NCBI GenBank assembly: GCA_965207495.1
Contig: OZ242287.1
Location: forward strand, 682,001 to 746,000
Reading direction: 5' to 3'
DNA: 64,000 bases
From: Bin5 sp965207495
GTDB lineage: Bacteria > Chloroflexota > Anaerolineae > Caldilineales > Caldilineaceae
Under the pieces are notes generated by a model that saw nothing but the letters and a program-made list of their open reading frames with translations, had not been told where the DNA came from and searched no databases. Shown piece after piece: positions 7,084-16,701 of this stretch. The translations under genes and the position numbers were made by a program. Each line of letters opens with the position of its first letter. The first letter of the stretch is position 1.

Positions 7084-10000
7084 GGATTCGCGATATACGT
7101 ATCGACGGCTTTGGGCAATTCGCTGACAGGAAGTTCGGGCCGTTCGATCAACCAGTGACCGTCTTTTATGGACCAAACGAGGCGGGCAAGAGTACATTAT
7201 TGGAGTTTATTCGTACAGTTCTGTTCGGTTTTCGATCGAGGGCAGGTCGATCTTCTCGCGGTGGAGGATCTAGTAACTACCCGCCGCTGGCGGGAGGTCG
7301 TCACGGGGGATCATTGACCCTTATCGATAGCAACGGACGTCTGAGCGTCGTCGAAAGGGTCCAAGGGGGCCGAGCCGGAAAGGTAACTATCAGAGCTGAG
7401 ACGGGAGCGGAACAAGATGATTCCATGTTGGTTCAGTTTTTGGGAAACCACTCTAGGGACGTATTCGAGCAGGTATTCGCGTTCACCCTCGAAGAACTTC
7501 ACAGCAGTGACTTGCTGTCTGACTCGAACGTCACTGACCAAATCTACAGTGTAGGCATGGGCGTAACTTCCCTTCCAAACGCCATGAATTCCATTGAGTC
7601 CGAACGAAAAAAGCTCTTTCTTCGCCAGGGGAGTACGCAGAAAATCTATCACGCCCACAAAAAATTTCAAGATGTAGACGATAGTCTAAGGGAAGTCAAA
7701 GAGAACGCGACACGGTACGGGGAACGGACCGCACGTCTACAGCAGGTTGTAAGTGAACTTGAGGGCTTGGCCGCCCACCGACGGCAGATTCAATCTCGCC
7801 AAGACCATCAGATTAGACTTCAGCAGGGTTGGGAGTCCTGGAACGACCTGGTTTCTGCCAAGCGAGAGTTAGACTCGTTGCCGGAGGTTCCCAATTTTCC
7901 AGCAGGCGGCATAAACCGTCTGGAAACGTTAGAAGAGCGTGTCATGACCGCGCAGGGGGAGCATAGATCCGCACAAGTTCGAGTAGAAGAGGCTAAACGA
8001 AGGGCGGATATACGAGTAGAGCACGGAGCTATTCTCAGACAGTTTTCGGACATCCGGCACTTGCAAAACGGGCGAACTGCTTTTGATCAGTCGATCAAAG
8101 ATCTGCCGGAACGGAAAGCCGAGCTTGATGGGCATAGGAGAATCCTCACCGAAACACTGAAAGATTTGGGACACGACTGGGATGAGGCCCGACTGGAAGA
8201 ATTCGAATTTTCCCTAGCCGTACGTCAAGAAGTCGCTGAGCATCGCGATAGGCTGCGCGACGCCTCTGCCGAATATTCGCGCTGCAAATTATTCCTTGAC
8301 CAGAGCAAAGTTGAATTGGAGGAGGCAATCAACGATGAAAGCAAGGCAAGAAGTGAGTTTCAGTCCTCCGCCATACCAACGTTCGATGCCGATCAGATAC
8401 GACAGCACCGCAACATAATTAGAGTGACACGATCGCAGCTCGGCGGACTCGACCGTCATCGACAAAACGTGTCCAATCTACAAAGTCAACTGGACGGTCT
8501 GGAAAGTACAGCACTTCCCTCTGAAAGGAAAAATCGCAGCAAAGACGCCGCTATCATTCTGGTACTAGGCGTCGTATTTCTTGTCGGAGAGGTGGTTCTT
8601 GGTGGAACGGCCCTTTTCATCGGCGCAGCAGCAGGTATTGTACTTTTCGGTGTGGCCATATACTTGTTTATGTCCGGCAAACCTGGTGTTCCCGTTCCCG
8701 GGGAATCACCTATCGCCGGTGCCATTCGCGAATCTCTTCGACGCGCAGATGCGGACATGCAGAGCCTAGAGTCACAGATGACGCGGGATGCAGCACCCCT
8801 CGGACTCGACATGATCGACGAATCGATCCTTCTTGCTGCTGAGGAGTCCTTGGACGAAGAGGAACGTGGGCTCCGGGAAAGGGATCGTCTTCTCAAAATA
8901 CTTCATGATGCTGAGCAACTGACGACGAGGAGACAAATCCGGGTTGAGGAGTCCAATGTTGCCGTTGACCATGCAAGTCAAGAACTCGATTCCGCCAAAA
9001 GTGAATGGGGACAGTGGCTCAAGCCCCGCGGCCTGCTGGACACGTTTACGCCTGAGACAGCCGAAGTGCTTCAGAGTCAGGTCGAGCTTGGGCGCAGCCA
9101 GCTTGAGACGGTACGAAGCTGGCAACTTCGCATTAAGGCTATCGAGAAGGACATCAACGAATACGTTGGGGCCGTCGAACCTCTTGCGTTGGCCTTCGAC
9201 GTCACCTTCGATCGGAACGATCGGCGTATTGTTGCCATGGCTGTCGATCACCTTGCCGCGTTGCAGGAGGAAGTCAAGGAGCTTGTCAAGAACCGGGTCG
9301 ACGCGGAGGCGGAACTTGAAGACGCCAAAAACCAGCTGGAAGAGCGCACAAGCGCACTGCAACAAGGAGAAGAGGAGCTTGCGCAGTTGGTTCAATCCGG
9401 CGGAGCTGAAAGTGTTGAAGATTTCCGCGTGCGCGCTGGTCACGCAGAAAGAAGGAGTGAACTCGACGAAAAAGTGCAAACGGCGCTCGACAGGCTTCAA
9501 CGTCTCAGCGGGCCAGGCAAACCGCTCGAATCCCTAAAGGCCGAACTCAGCGGCACAGATCTTCAGTCTATCACCGACGCGATCGCCACGCTGAAGGAAG
9601 AGCAGGCCACTGCTGACAATAAGTATGGAGAGTTGTCGACTGAGCGTGGTTCCATTCAGACAGAACTCGATAGTCTCGTCGGTGAGGAGGAGTCGTCTCG
9701 CCTACGCATGGAGAGAAATGTCCTGGTGGAGCAGATTACGGGCCACGCGCGCGAATGGACTCGGCTCACCCTCGCAGCAAACCTGCTCAAAGAGGCGCGT
9801 CGAAAGTACGAGCGGGAGCGGCAGCCGGGAGTCGTTCGTCATGCACAGGAGTTCTTCGCTGAAATCACTGAAGGACGGTACCGGCAGGTGTATGCTCCTC
9901 TCGGCGAACAGACTATCACAGTCACGGACGACGGCGGGCGGACTAAGGAGCCATCCGAACTGAGCCGAGGCACGCGGGAGCAGTTATTTCTTTCACTCCG

Positions 10001-10235
10001 ATTTGGGTTGATTCGCGAGCTTGGTCAGCGAACGGAGCCGCTCCCCGTCATTGTGGATGAGGTTCTCGTAAACTTCGATCCTGATAGGGCACTTCGAGCA
10101 GCAGTCGCTTTCACGGAGCTATCCTATACTAACCAAATATTGGTCTTCACCTGTCACCCAACAGTCGTTGAAATGTTTGTAGGTGCTTCGTCCGAGGTAG
10201 GTATAGCAGAGCCCACAGTAGTTTCAATTAAGTAA
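7080..10235 (+). CDS. yhaN: SMC-like ATPase with membrane hairpin, YhaN/SbcC-like
   Basis: The 1051-residue protein starts at a TTG that overlaps the upstream TGA. Walker A is GPNEAGKS (31-38); the C-terminal half-site has the signature ELSRGTREQLFLSLR near 961 and Walker B VIVDEVLVNFD near 989. Between them are long coiled coils (~180-480 and ~550-930). They are interrupted by two adjacent hydrophobic segments (~490-531), a membrane hairpin at the coil apex where SbcC carries a zinc hook. That apex hairpin is typical of YhaN. It should work with the preceding nuclease on DNA ends, possibly at the membrane. Nothing downstream belongs to the same operon. Confidence 0.88.
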   Translation: MRIRDIRIDGFGQFADRKFGPFDQPVTVFYGPNEAGKSTLLEFIRTVLFGFRSRAGRSSRGGGSSNYPPLAGGRHGGSLTLIDSNGRLSVVERVQGGRAGKVTIRAETGAEQDDSMLVQFLGNHSRDVFEQVFAFTLEELHSSDLLSDSNVTDQIYSVGMGVTSLPNAMNSIESERKKLFLRQGSTQKIYHAHKKFQDVDDSLREVKENATRYGERTARLQQVVSELEGLAAHRRQIQSRQDHQIRLQQGWESWNDLVSAKRELDSLPEVPNFPAGGINRLETLEERVMTAQGEHRSAQVRVEEAKRRADIRVEHGAILRQFSDIRHLQNGRTAFDQSIKDLPERKAELDGHRRILTETLKDLGHDWDEARLEEFEFSLAVRQEVAEHRDRLRDASAEYSRCKLFLDQSKVELEEAINDESKARSEFQSSAIPTFDADQIRQHRNIIRVTRSQLGGLDRHRQNVSNLQSQLDGLESTALPSERKNRSKDAAIILVLGVVFLVGEVVLGGTALFIGAAAGIVLFGVAIYLFMSGKPGVPVPGESPIAGAIRESLRRADADMQSLESQMTRDAAPLGLDMIDESILLAAEESLDEEERGLRERDRLLKILHDAEQLTTRRQIRVEESNVAVDHASQELDSAKSEWGQWLKPRGLLDTFTPETAEVLQSQVELGRSQLETVRSWQLRIKAIEKDINEYVGAVEPLALAFDVTFDRNDRRIVAMAVDHLAALQEEVKELVKNRVDAEAELEDAKNQLEERTSALQQGEEELAQLVQSGGAESVEDFRVRAGHAERRSELDEKVQTALDRLQRLSGPGKPLESLKAELSGTDLQSITDAIATLKEEQATADNKYGELSTERGSIQTELDSLVGEEESSRLRMERNVLVEQITGHAREWTRLTLAANLLKEARRKYERERQPGVVRHAQEFFAEITEGRYRQVYAPLGEQTITVTDDGGRTKEPSELSRGTREQLFLSLRFGLIRELGQRTEPLPVIVDEVLVNFDPDRALRAAVAFTELSYTNQILVFTCHPTVVEMFVGASSEVGIAEPTVVSIK

Positions 10236-10750
10236 GCTAGAGATGCGAAGGTGGACGGATTCTCATTGCTACACAATTGTGTGTCGCACAGGCCTTGAAG
10301 TCTGTGACAAAGGGTAAGAGCCTTGGAAGGTGTTTGGAAAAACCTGTCTGGTCGAATAATTAATCAGAATTAGAACTTGGATGAACGTTCAGTCAGGTTC
10401 CTAAAAGGGCAGTCGCGCATTCGGGGATTGAGGGGAAATTGGAACAACATGGGGATAGAGTTAGCGAAAATTCGCGTCGTTCCTCCAGTTTCATTTTATC
10501 TCGAAGGCGGTAAAGTCCTATGACTGCGTGTCAAATTTCGAAGTTTAGATTCAGTCTGATCCTTAACGTGACCCCCTCGAATTAGTTTCCAGTTGTAAGT
10601 AACCAGTTGCGCAGAACATCTGCGCAACTGGCTGATGGTATCTACACTTCACCTTGTCCCTAAGTTGGTTCATCCCAACCGATAACGCAGAATCAAGCAC
10701 AATCAACCACCCAAATCCCAGCAACCAACTCTGGTACGCTGCCGACCCAA
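10236..10750. other. Intergenic region with one strong palindrome
   Basis: About 515 AT-richer bases follow yhaN. Apart from the inverted repeat at 10603-10631 I see no gene, RNA or promoter that I can defend. Confidence 0.4.
10603..10631. repeat. Perfect 12-bp inverted repeat, 5-nt loop
   Basis: CCAGTTGCGCAG and its exact complement flank AACAT. There is no T-run on either side, so a standard intrinsic terminator is doubtful. A recombination site, protein-binding site or processed RNA hairpin is equally possible. Confidence 0.75.
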
Positions 10751-10779
10751 CTAAAAACTAAAAACTGACAACTAAAAAC
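10751..10779. repeat. Heptamer array CTAAAAA abutting the psuG start
   Basis: Units CTAAAAA, CTAAAAA, CTGACAA, CTAAAAA end one base before the psuG ATG. The array contains an in-frame stop for psuG and replaces any normal ribosome-binding site. Confidence 0.85.
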
Positions 10780-11649
10780 ATGACCTGCGTCGCACTCGAA
10801 TCCACCGTAATCAGCCACGGGCTCCCCTACCCCGACAACCTCAAACTCGCCCACGAAATGGAGCGCATCATCCGCGACCATGGGGCCGACCCGGCCACCG
10901 TCGGCGTCATAGAAGGGGAGCTCATCGCCGGCCTCAGCCCGCAGCAGATCGAGCGGCTGGCCGCAGCGCCAGATCGCCCTGTGAGCAAAGTGAGCCGCCG
11001 CGACCTGCCCATCGTCGTCGCCCGCAAGCTGGACGGCGCCACAACCGTCGCCGCCACCATGTGGATCGCCCACCGCGCCGGCATCGAACTCTTCGCCACC
11101 GGCGGCATCGGCGGCGTCCACCGCAGCCGCGAACCCGGCCCCAGCACCGACGTCAGCGCCGACCTGCAGGAGCTGGCGCAGACCCCGCTCATCGTCGTCT
11201 GCGCCGGCGCCAAGGCAATACTGGACCTGCCGGCCACGCTCGAATACCTGGAAACGCACGGCGTAACCGTCATCGGCTACGGCACCGAAGAGTTCCCCGC
11301 CTTCTACAGTCGCAGCAGCGGCCTTCCGGTCGATATCTGTTGTAACACACCCCAGGAAGTCGCCGATATCTGGCGGGCAAAGCGGGCTTTGGACTTGGCG
11401 GGGGGGCTGCTCGTGGCCGTGCCTGTTCCCGAAGAGGATGAGATTCCCGCCGCGCAGATTGAACCGCAGATCGAGCAGGCGCTGGCAGAGTGCGAAGCCG
11501 CCGGACTGCGCTCAGCCGAGGTTACGCCCTACCTGCTGCGCCGCATCGCCGAACTCACCGGCGACCGCAGCCTGCGCGCCAATCTGGCCCTGCTGCGCAA
11601 TAACGCCCGCGTAGCCGCCGCCATCGCAGTGGCGCTGGAAAGAAAATAG
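10780..11649 (+). CDS. psuG: Pseudouridine-5'-phosphate glycosidase
   Basis: PsuG splits pseudouridine 5'-phosphate into uracil and ribose 5-phosphate during salvage of pseudouridine from degraded RNA. The 289-residue protein opens with VALESTVISHGLPYP, the family signature, and carries the EGELIAGLS and FATGGIGGVHR segments that line the active site. Homologues usually have 10-20 more residues at the N-terminus; here an in-frame stop inside the heptamer array fixes the start. The partner kinase psuK is not adjacent. No clear Shine-Dalgarno sequence precedes the ATG. A hairpin right after the stop is shared with the convergent ftsH gene. Confidence 0.9.
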   Translation: MTCVALESTVISHGLPYPDNLKLAHEMERIIRDHGADPATVGVIEGELIAGLSPQQIERLAAAPDRPVSKVSRRDLPIVVARKLDGATTVAATMWIAHRAGIELFATGGIGGVHRSREPGPSTDVSADLQELAQTPLIVVCAGAKAILDLPATLEYLETHGVTVIGYGTEEFPAFYSRSSGLPVDICCNTPQEVADIWRAKRALDLAGGLLVAVPVPEEDEIPAAQIEPQIEQALAECEAAGLRSAEVTPYLLRRIAELTGDRSLRANLALLRNNARVAAAIAVALERK

Positions 11650-11682
11650 CGGCTAGCCAGGGAACCCCCGACTAGCCGCTAT
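11646..11682. terminator. Hairpin between convergent psuG and ftsH
   Basis: An exact 11-bp stem (ATAGCGGCTAG / CTAGCCGCTAT) with a 15-nt loop begins within the psuG stop region. T-runs are poor, so it may act as a bidirectional barrier or mRNA 3'-end stabiliser rather than a strong intrinsic terminator. Confidence 0.6.
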
Positions 11683-11720
11683 GTACAGGCTATCAGCTGC
11701 TGAAAGTCAGCTAGAAAAAA

Positions 11721-13604
11721 TCAACTAGTGAAAATCAGCTTCTCGAACTCGTTCCGCTCCATGACTTCCTGTTCCAAAAGCGTTTCGGCCAGGAGCTTCA
11801 GCTTGTCCTGGTTGCTCGTCAGAACTTCCTTCGCCCGCGTGTATGCGGTCTCCACGATCCGACGCACCTCGCGGTCGATTGAACGCGCCACATCCTCACT
11901 GTAGGAGCGCCGTTCGCCCAGGTCCATGCCCAGGAACGGGTTGGAATCGGCCTGGACCAGTTGCATCGGCCCCAATTCGCTGCTCATGCCAAAGCGCGTG
12001 ACCATCGCCTTGGCCAGCTTTGTCACCCGCTCCAAATCGTTGGCCGCGCCCGTGGTGATCTCCTCGAAGGTCAACTCCTCGGCGACCCGTCCACCCAGCA
12101 GTCCGGCCAGCTCATCCTCATACTCGGCCTTGCTCTTGAGCAGGCGGTCCTCGTCCGGCAGCGGCATCACGTAACCCAGCGCCTGCCCGCGGCTGACCAG
12201 ACTGATCTTCCCCACCGCGTCGGTATGTTCGAGCAACGCCATCACCACCGCATGGCCCGCTTCGTGGTATGCGACCACGCGCCGCTCTTCGTCGCTCAGT
12301 ATCCGGCTCTTGCGCGCCGGACCGGCCATCACCCGTTCAATCGACTCCACCAGCTCATCCATGCCGATGGCGCGCTTGTCGCGGCGCGCGGTCAGAATGG
12401 CCGCCTCATTGAGCAGGTTTTCCAGGTCGGCCCCCACCATGCCCGGCGTCTGCTTTGAAATTACGTTCAGATCGACATCCGGGCCAAGCGGCTTGCCGCG
12501 CGCATGCACCTCCAGGATCGCCTCGCGCCCGCGACGGTCCGGCCGGTCTACCACGACCCTGCGGTCGAACCTGCCTGGCCGCAGCAGAGCCGGGTCCAGG
12601 ATATCCGGTCGGTTGGTGGCGGCAATGACGATAACGGTCGTATCGCTGTCGAAGCCGTCCATCTCAACCAGGATCTGATTGAGCGTCTGCTCCCGTTCAT
12701 CGTTGCCGCCGCCCATGCCTGCGCCGCGATGGCGGCCGACCGCGTCGATCTCATCGATGAAGATGATACAGGGGGCGTTCTTCTTAGCCTGTTCGAACAG
12801 ATCGCGCACGCGGCTCGCGCCCACACCCACGAACATCTCCACAAATTCAGAGCCGCTGATGCTGAAGAAGGGCGCGCCGGCTTCGCCTGCCACCGCCTTC
12901 GCCAGCAGCGTCTTGCCCGTGCCCGGCGAGCCCACCATCAACACACCCTTGGGAATACGCGCGCCCAGGGCCGCGAACTTTTCCGGCTCTTTCAGGAATT
13001 CGACAACCTCCTGCAGCTCCTGCTTCGCCTCATCCGACCCGGCCACATCCTCGAAGGTGACGGTGGGGCGGTCGGCCTCCTCCATCTTCTTGGCGCGGCT
13101 GCGGCCAAACTGCATCGCCCGGTTCTGCCCGCCCGCGCCCGCCTGGCGCATGATGAAGATGAAGAAGCCGAAGATCAGGATCATCGGCAACAGCATGATC
13201 AGCCAGTTGAAGAAGGCGCCGCTGTTGGGCGCCCGCTCCACGTCGATCGGAATGGCGGACAGCTGATCTGCCGTCACACCGAACGTCTTGAGCGAATCGA
13301 GCAGACTTTCGCCGGACTCTTTGCGGCTGCGGCGGCGTTCACTCTCGGAGATCTCGACGATAATATCGTCGCCCTGCACAACGATCCGCTGTACTGAGCC
13401 GTTGCGCACGTATTCGGCCACCTGGTTCAAGCCGAGCAGATTGCTGGCAGAACTCGGTGGATTGACAAACATGCGGTAGGCAAAAAAGAGCAGGACGGCC
13501 AGCAGGATCCAGATCCAGCTGCGCTTGAACAGCTGCCGGTAGCGCTCGTTCGGGTCTTCTTCCGGAGGACGTTCGCCATCCGGTCTTTTTTCTCTGTTCA
13601 TCAT
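11721..13604 (-). CDS. ftsH: ATP-dependent zinc metalloprotease FtsH
   Basis: FtsH is the membrane-bound AAA+ protease that degrades misplaced membrane proteins and short-lived regulators. In these 627 residues are two membrane segments (about 30-46 and 134-152) enclosing the extracytoplasmic domain, then Walker A GSPGTGKT (225-232), Walker B IIFIDEID (280-287), the second region of homology (RPGRFDR) and the zinc site HEAGH (447-451). Walker A has Ser where most FtsH have Pro (GPPGTGKT), a tolerated variant. Two ATGs are adjacent at the start. A TATACT hexamer at 13687-13692 (minus strand) could be its -10 box. Confidence 0.96.
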   Translation of the reverse strand: MMNREKRPDGERPPEEDPNERYRQLFKRSWIWILLAVLLFFAYRMFVNPPSSASNLLGLNQVAEYVRNGSVQRIVVQGDDIIVEISESERRRSRKESGESLLDSLKTFGVTADQLSAIPIDVERAPNSGAFFNWLIMLLPMILIFGFFIFIMRQAGAGGQNRAMQFGRSRAKKMEEADRPTVTFEDVAGSDEAKQELQEVVEFLKEPEKFAALGARIPKGVLMVGSPGTGKTLLAKAVAGEAGAPFFSISGSEFVEMFVGVGASRVRDLFEQAKKNAPCIIFIDEIDAVGRHRGAGMGGGNDEREQTLNQILVEMDGFDSDTTVIVIAATNRPDILDPALLRPGRFDRRVVVDRPDRRGREAILEVHARGKPLGPDVDLNVISKQTPGMVGADLENLLNEAAILTARRDKRAIGMDELVESIERVMAGPARKSRILSDEERRVVAYHEAGHAVVMALLEHTDAVGKISLVSRGQALGYVMPLPDEDRLLKSKAEYEDELAGLLGGRVAEELTFEEITTGAANDLERVTKLAKAMVTRFGMSSELGPMQLVQADSNPFLGMDLGERRSYSEDVARSIDREVRRIVETAYTRAKEVLTSNQDKLKLLAETLLEQEVMERNEFEKLIFTS

Positions 13605-13764
13605 ACGGCAATACCCCCGAGCCAGACGCCCGGTACGGTTTCAGGTCTACACGGGTACACGTCACTCGCTACACGCTTATGCGTCTAGTATAACAGAAGA
13701 AGTGGCCTGAGTAAGTAAGGTAGAAACCAGTGTGCGGAATTTACCGGCTGCGCGTCATTGTGCG

Positions 13765-15030
13765 CTACAGATTGCGCAGTTGCTCTGCGATGCTGACGCC
13801 GGTGGCGTGGGTTTTTGCTTTGTGAATCGGCAATTTGCCCCGGTGCCGGGTATGGTGAGGGATAGAAGATTCGTCCGGCTTGTCGCTGAAGCTGAAGATC
13901 AGACAGCCGCGCGCCTTCAACCACAGAACCGCCTCACGTACCTCCTGCGTGATGCAGATCTCCTGGGAGAGGCGCTCCTCGGCCGGCACGTCATCAGCCA
14001 GATTGTTCATATGCTCCAGCGTGGCCACAAACTCCTCACGCCGGAACTGCTTGAACGGGGTCGGATCGCCGAGCGCAACCGCCATGTTGACCGATTCGTG
14101 GGCCTGGCGCATCGCCTCGCCCACCCGTCCGCCCCCTGCGATGCAGACTTCAGCATAGCGCACAAACTGCTCAAATGTCTGGACCGAACCGTCTTCGATG
14201 CGTTCAAGCAGATCGGTGCAGTCGAGGCCTTCGTTGTTGAGAACCAGGCAAATATAGGCCAAATAGTCCTGGTTGTCACCGGTCAGATGATGAAAGTGGG
14301 CGCGATTGAGTTGCTCATAGTGCTGCGCGAACAGGGCAGCATTGAACTTGTCGCCCAGCAGGCTGCCCACGGTGCGGTACAACCCCTTCAGTCGCGCCAC
14401 ATCGATGGCGCGGTTATTGCGCCCGCGCGCGCCGATGGCTGTCTTGTCCAGATCGAGAACAACCGCCGTACTTTCATCCAACCGCATACCGTTCCCCTGC
14501 GCCCACCTGATCCAGTCTACCAGCTGGCTCCAGCGGTTGGCTTCGAACATGCCGGTCTCGTCGTTGGCATCGAACTGCTCAGGTTCGCTCGCCTTTTCAT
14601 TGCCGATAAAGCATGCACTCGGCAACACGGCGCCGTTCGCGTGCCCGATCAGCTCCCCGTTGTCAAGCGACGCCTCCTCCGCAGAACGCAAGGAACGCAT
14701 CACCTGGAACGTATTTCCATCGCCCGAGAGTGTATCGCCGATGAAGAGCAATTCGCCCACATTGGCGTCCCGCCGCTCCTGCGCCTGTTCCAGGATCCAC
14801 AGCGCGACCTGGGCGTACGACGTCTCCTGTTTGCGGGGCACGGCAGGCGCCGGCAACCCGAGTTGGGAACGGGCCGATTTCAGGCCGGGGATTCGGCGAG
14901 TGATCGGCTCCAGGCTACGGTAAACGATCAGATCGCCGACAAGCTCATCCAGGGACGTCAGTCCAAAGTTGTCAACGGCTATCGGATAGGCTTCTCTGGT
15001 TTGCGTATTGGCCAATTCCGCACCTTCCAT
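13765..15030 (-). CDS. HAD-like protein of unknown function
   Basis: The 421-residue protein is cytosolic (no signal or membrane segment). Residues 188-197 read TAVVLDLDKT, the DxD motif I of haloacid-dehalogenase-type phosphatases. A FSFSDKPDESS segment near 380 could hold motif II/III equivalents. The N-terminal half contains LLFIGDTLSGDGNTF near 94, which looks like a second HAD-type or phosphate-binding loop. I do not recognise the family or substrate. It follows asd on the same strand after 170 bp and could be the last gene of that transcript. Confidence 0.65.
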   Translation of the reverse strand: MEGAELANTQTREAYPIAVDNFGLTSLDELVGDLIVYRSLEPITRRIPGLKSARSQLGLPAPAVPRKQETSYAQVALWILEQAQERRDANVGELLFIGDTLSGDGNTFQVMRSLRSAEEASLDNGELIGHANGAVLPSACFIGNEKASEPEQFDANDETGMFEANRWSQLVDWIRWAQGNGMRLDESTAVVLDLDKTAIGARGRNNRAIDVARLKGLYRTVGSLLGDKFNAALFAQHYEQLNRAHFHHLTGDNQDYLAYICLVLNNEGLDCTDLLERIEDGSVQTFEQFVRYAEVCIAGGGRVGEAMRQAHESVNMAVALGDPTPFKQFRREEFVATLEHMNNLADDVPAEERLSQEICITQEVREAVLWLKARGCLIFSFSDKPDESSIPHHTRHRGKLPIHKAKTHATGVSIAEQLRNL

Positions 15031-15200
15031 TTCTATTCCCGCACTCGTCTCTGTCTTTGAGCAACGCCAACATTCTCAAAGAGTTGACGATTCCAGGAAC
15101 CAAGAACGAACTGCTCAATCTGCCGTTGCACTTCACACGATTCTAACCTATGGCATACCGATCCGAAAAATTTTGTGCCTGTTGCGCACGACCACAGCGA

Positions 15201-16331
15201 CTAGCGCACAACATCCAACACCGCGTCCGTGACAGGCATCCGAGTCCCGGCAACCTGTTCCTGGCTGTTCAGGTACCCCTGCGACACCAGCAGTTCGGCG
15301 TTGAGCAGACTGCCGCCGGCCGCGCCCCGAATCGTGTTGTGGCCAAGCGCCAGGAACTTCACGTGCAGAAGCGGGTCCTCCCGCAGCCGGCCCACCACCG
15401 TCGCCATGCCGGGAACGCTCCCGGCCAGCCGGTCCATGCGCGGCTGCGGCCGGTCCGCCTCCTCCCGGTAGAGGATCGCCTGTTGCGGCGCACTGGGAAG
15501 GCCCATGCGCTGCGGCAGCGGATCGTACTCCGCCCACGCCTGTCGCACATCCTCCAGGCTGGGACGGTCGTCAAACGCCACGCTGACAGCCGCCAGATGA
15601 CCGTTGCGCACCGGCACGCGGTTGCAGTGCGCGCTGACGACGAAATCGGCCGTCTCCACACCCTCCCCGTCAAACCGGCCCAGCAGCTTCTGCGGTTCGC
15701 GGTGCTCCATCTTCTCCTCTTCCGAACCGATGTACGGGACAACGTTGTCGATAATGTCCATCGACGTCACGCCCGTATAACCCGCCCCGCTCACCGCCTG
15801 CATCGTCACCACAAAAACCTTCCTGACGCCGAACGCCTCGTGCAGCGGGTGCAGCGCGCTCACCAGGTGGGTCGTCGAACAGTTGGGATTGGTGGTTATG
15901 AACCCCGGCCACCCCCGCCGTCGCCGCTGCAGGTCGATCAGCCCCATATGCTCCGGGTTGACCTCCGGAATCAGCAGCGGCACGTCCGGCTCATAGCGGT
16001 AGGCGCTGGCATTGCTGCACACAACGTACCCGGCCGCCGCCATCTCAGCCTCAATCGTGCGCGCCGGTCCGCTCGGCATCGCGCTGAAAACGATCTGGCA
16101 GTCGATCCCCGGCGCCATCTCCTGCAAAATGACATCCTGCAGATGCGCCGGCATATCGCCCCGCAGCAGCCAGTTGCAGGCGTCGCCGTAACGCTTGCCC
16201 GCATTGCGCTGCGACGCGCACAGCACGCTCAACTCAAACCAGGGATGCCCCTGCAGCATCTGCACAAACCGCTGTCCCACCGCGCCGGTGGCACCAAGCA
16301 CCCCCACGCGAATCTTTCCTTGACTGTTCAT
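15201..16331 (-). CDS. asd: Aspartate-semialdehyde dehydrogenase (archaeal/fungal type)
   Basis: Asd reduces aspartyl phosphate to the semialdehyde, the branch point to lysine, threonine and methionine. The protein (376 residues) has the NADP loop GVLGATGAVGQRF and the catalytic cysteine in NPNCSTTHL (about C151), followed by a SAHCNRVPVRNGH segment with the catalytic histidine. Sequence style and length are those of the archaeal/fungal branch rather than the proteobacterial one. The ATG at 16331 is preferred over one 6 codons upstream because GAGG lies 8 nt before it. It lies downstream of lysC-hom, which make its substrate, with a repeat element between. Confidence 0.92.
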   Translation of the reverse strand: MNSQGKIRVGVLGATGAVGQRFVQMLQGHPWFELSVLCASQRNAGKRYGDACNWLLRGDMPAHLQDVILQEMAPGIDCQIVFSAMPSGPARTIEAEMAAAGYVVCSNASAYRYEPDVPLLIPEVNPEHMGLIDLQRRRRGWPGFITTNPNCSTTHLVSALHPLHEAFGVRKVFVVTMQAVSGAGYTGVTSMDIIDNVVPYIGSEEEKMEHREPQKLLGRFDGEGVETADFVVSAHCNRVPVRNGHLAAVSVAFDDRPSLEDVRQAWAEYDPLPQRMGLPSAPQQAILYREEADRPQPRMDRLAGSVPGMATVVGRLREDPLLHVKFLALGHNTIRGAAGGSLLNAELLVSQGYLNSQEQVAGTRMPVTDAVLDVVR

Positions 16332-16394
16332 CGAAATCCTCTGTCCCAACTGTAACCTTCCTGTCTCGTAACAACTCCGCCATTGTAAATTCGC

Positions 16395-16580
16395 GATCTT
16401 GAGTGAGCCGAGCGCAGGTTTTCCTCACTCCTCACTTCTCTTCGCTCTCTCCTCGCATTTGGGCGTTCGGGCCTTCGGCCCTCTCTTGTGCAGGGGCTGC
16501 GCCCCCGCAACGCCCCGCCCTTGTTAGCCACCGTGTGTGTTCTTCCCCAGCAATGCGTCTAGCCAACAGTGTCTCCTACC
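16395..16580 (+). repeat. Dispersed three-way-junction element, copy A
   Basis: The conserved core 16461-16520 pairs GGGCG with CGCCC as outer stem and encloses two hairpins, GGGCC-TTC-GGCCC and GGGGC-TGC-GCCCC. A CCTCACT heptamer pair precedes it, and a tail with TTCTTCCCC..GTCTAGCCAACAGTGTCT follows. Copies B-E lie near 23.5, 32.5, 33.7 and 53.6 kb in the same orientation. Confidence 0.8.
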
Positions 16581-16631
16581 CAAATTGCCGTCTTAACCCA
16601 CTGACCGCCGACCAATGCCGTTCGCAGTTCA

Positions 16632-16701
16632 CTAAAAACTAAAAACTGACTACTAAAAACTGCTATCACTGACCACTGACCACCGACCACTGATCACTGA
16701 A
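16632..16701. repeat. Heptamer array with two different units in one phase
   Basis: Units of CTAAAAA type (16632-16659) pass into CACTGAC type (16667-16701) without losing the 7-bp phase. The hom stop codon (16694-16696) lies inside. Confidence 0.88.
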
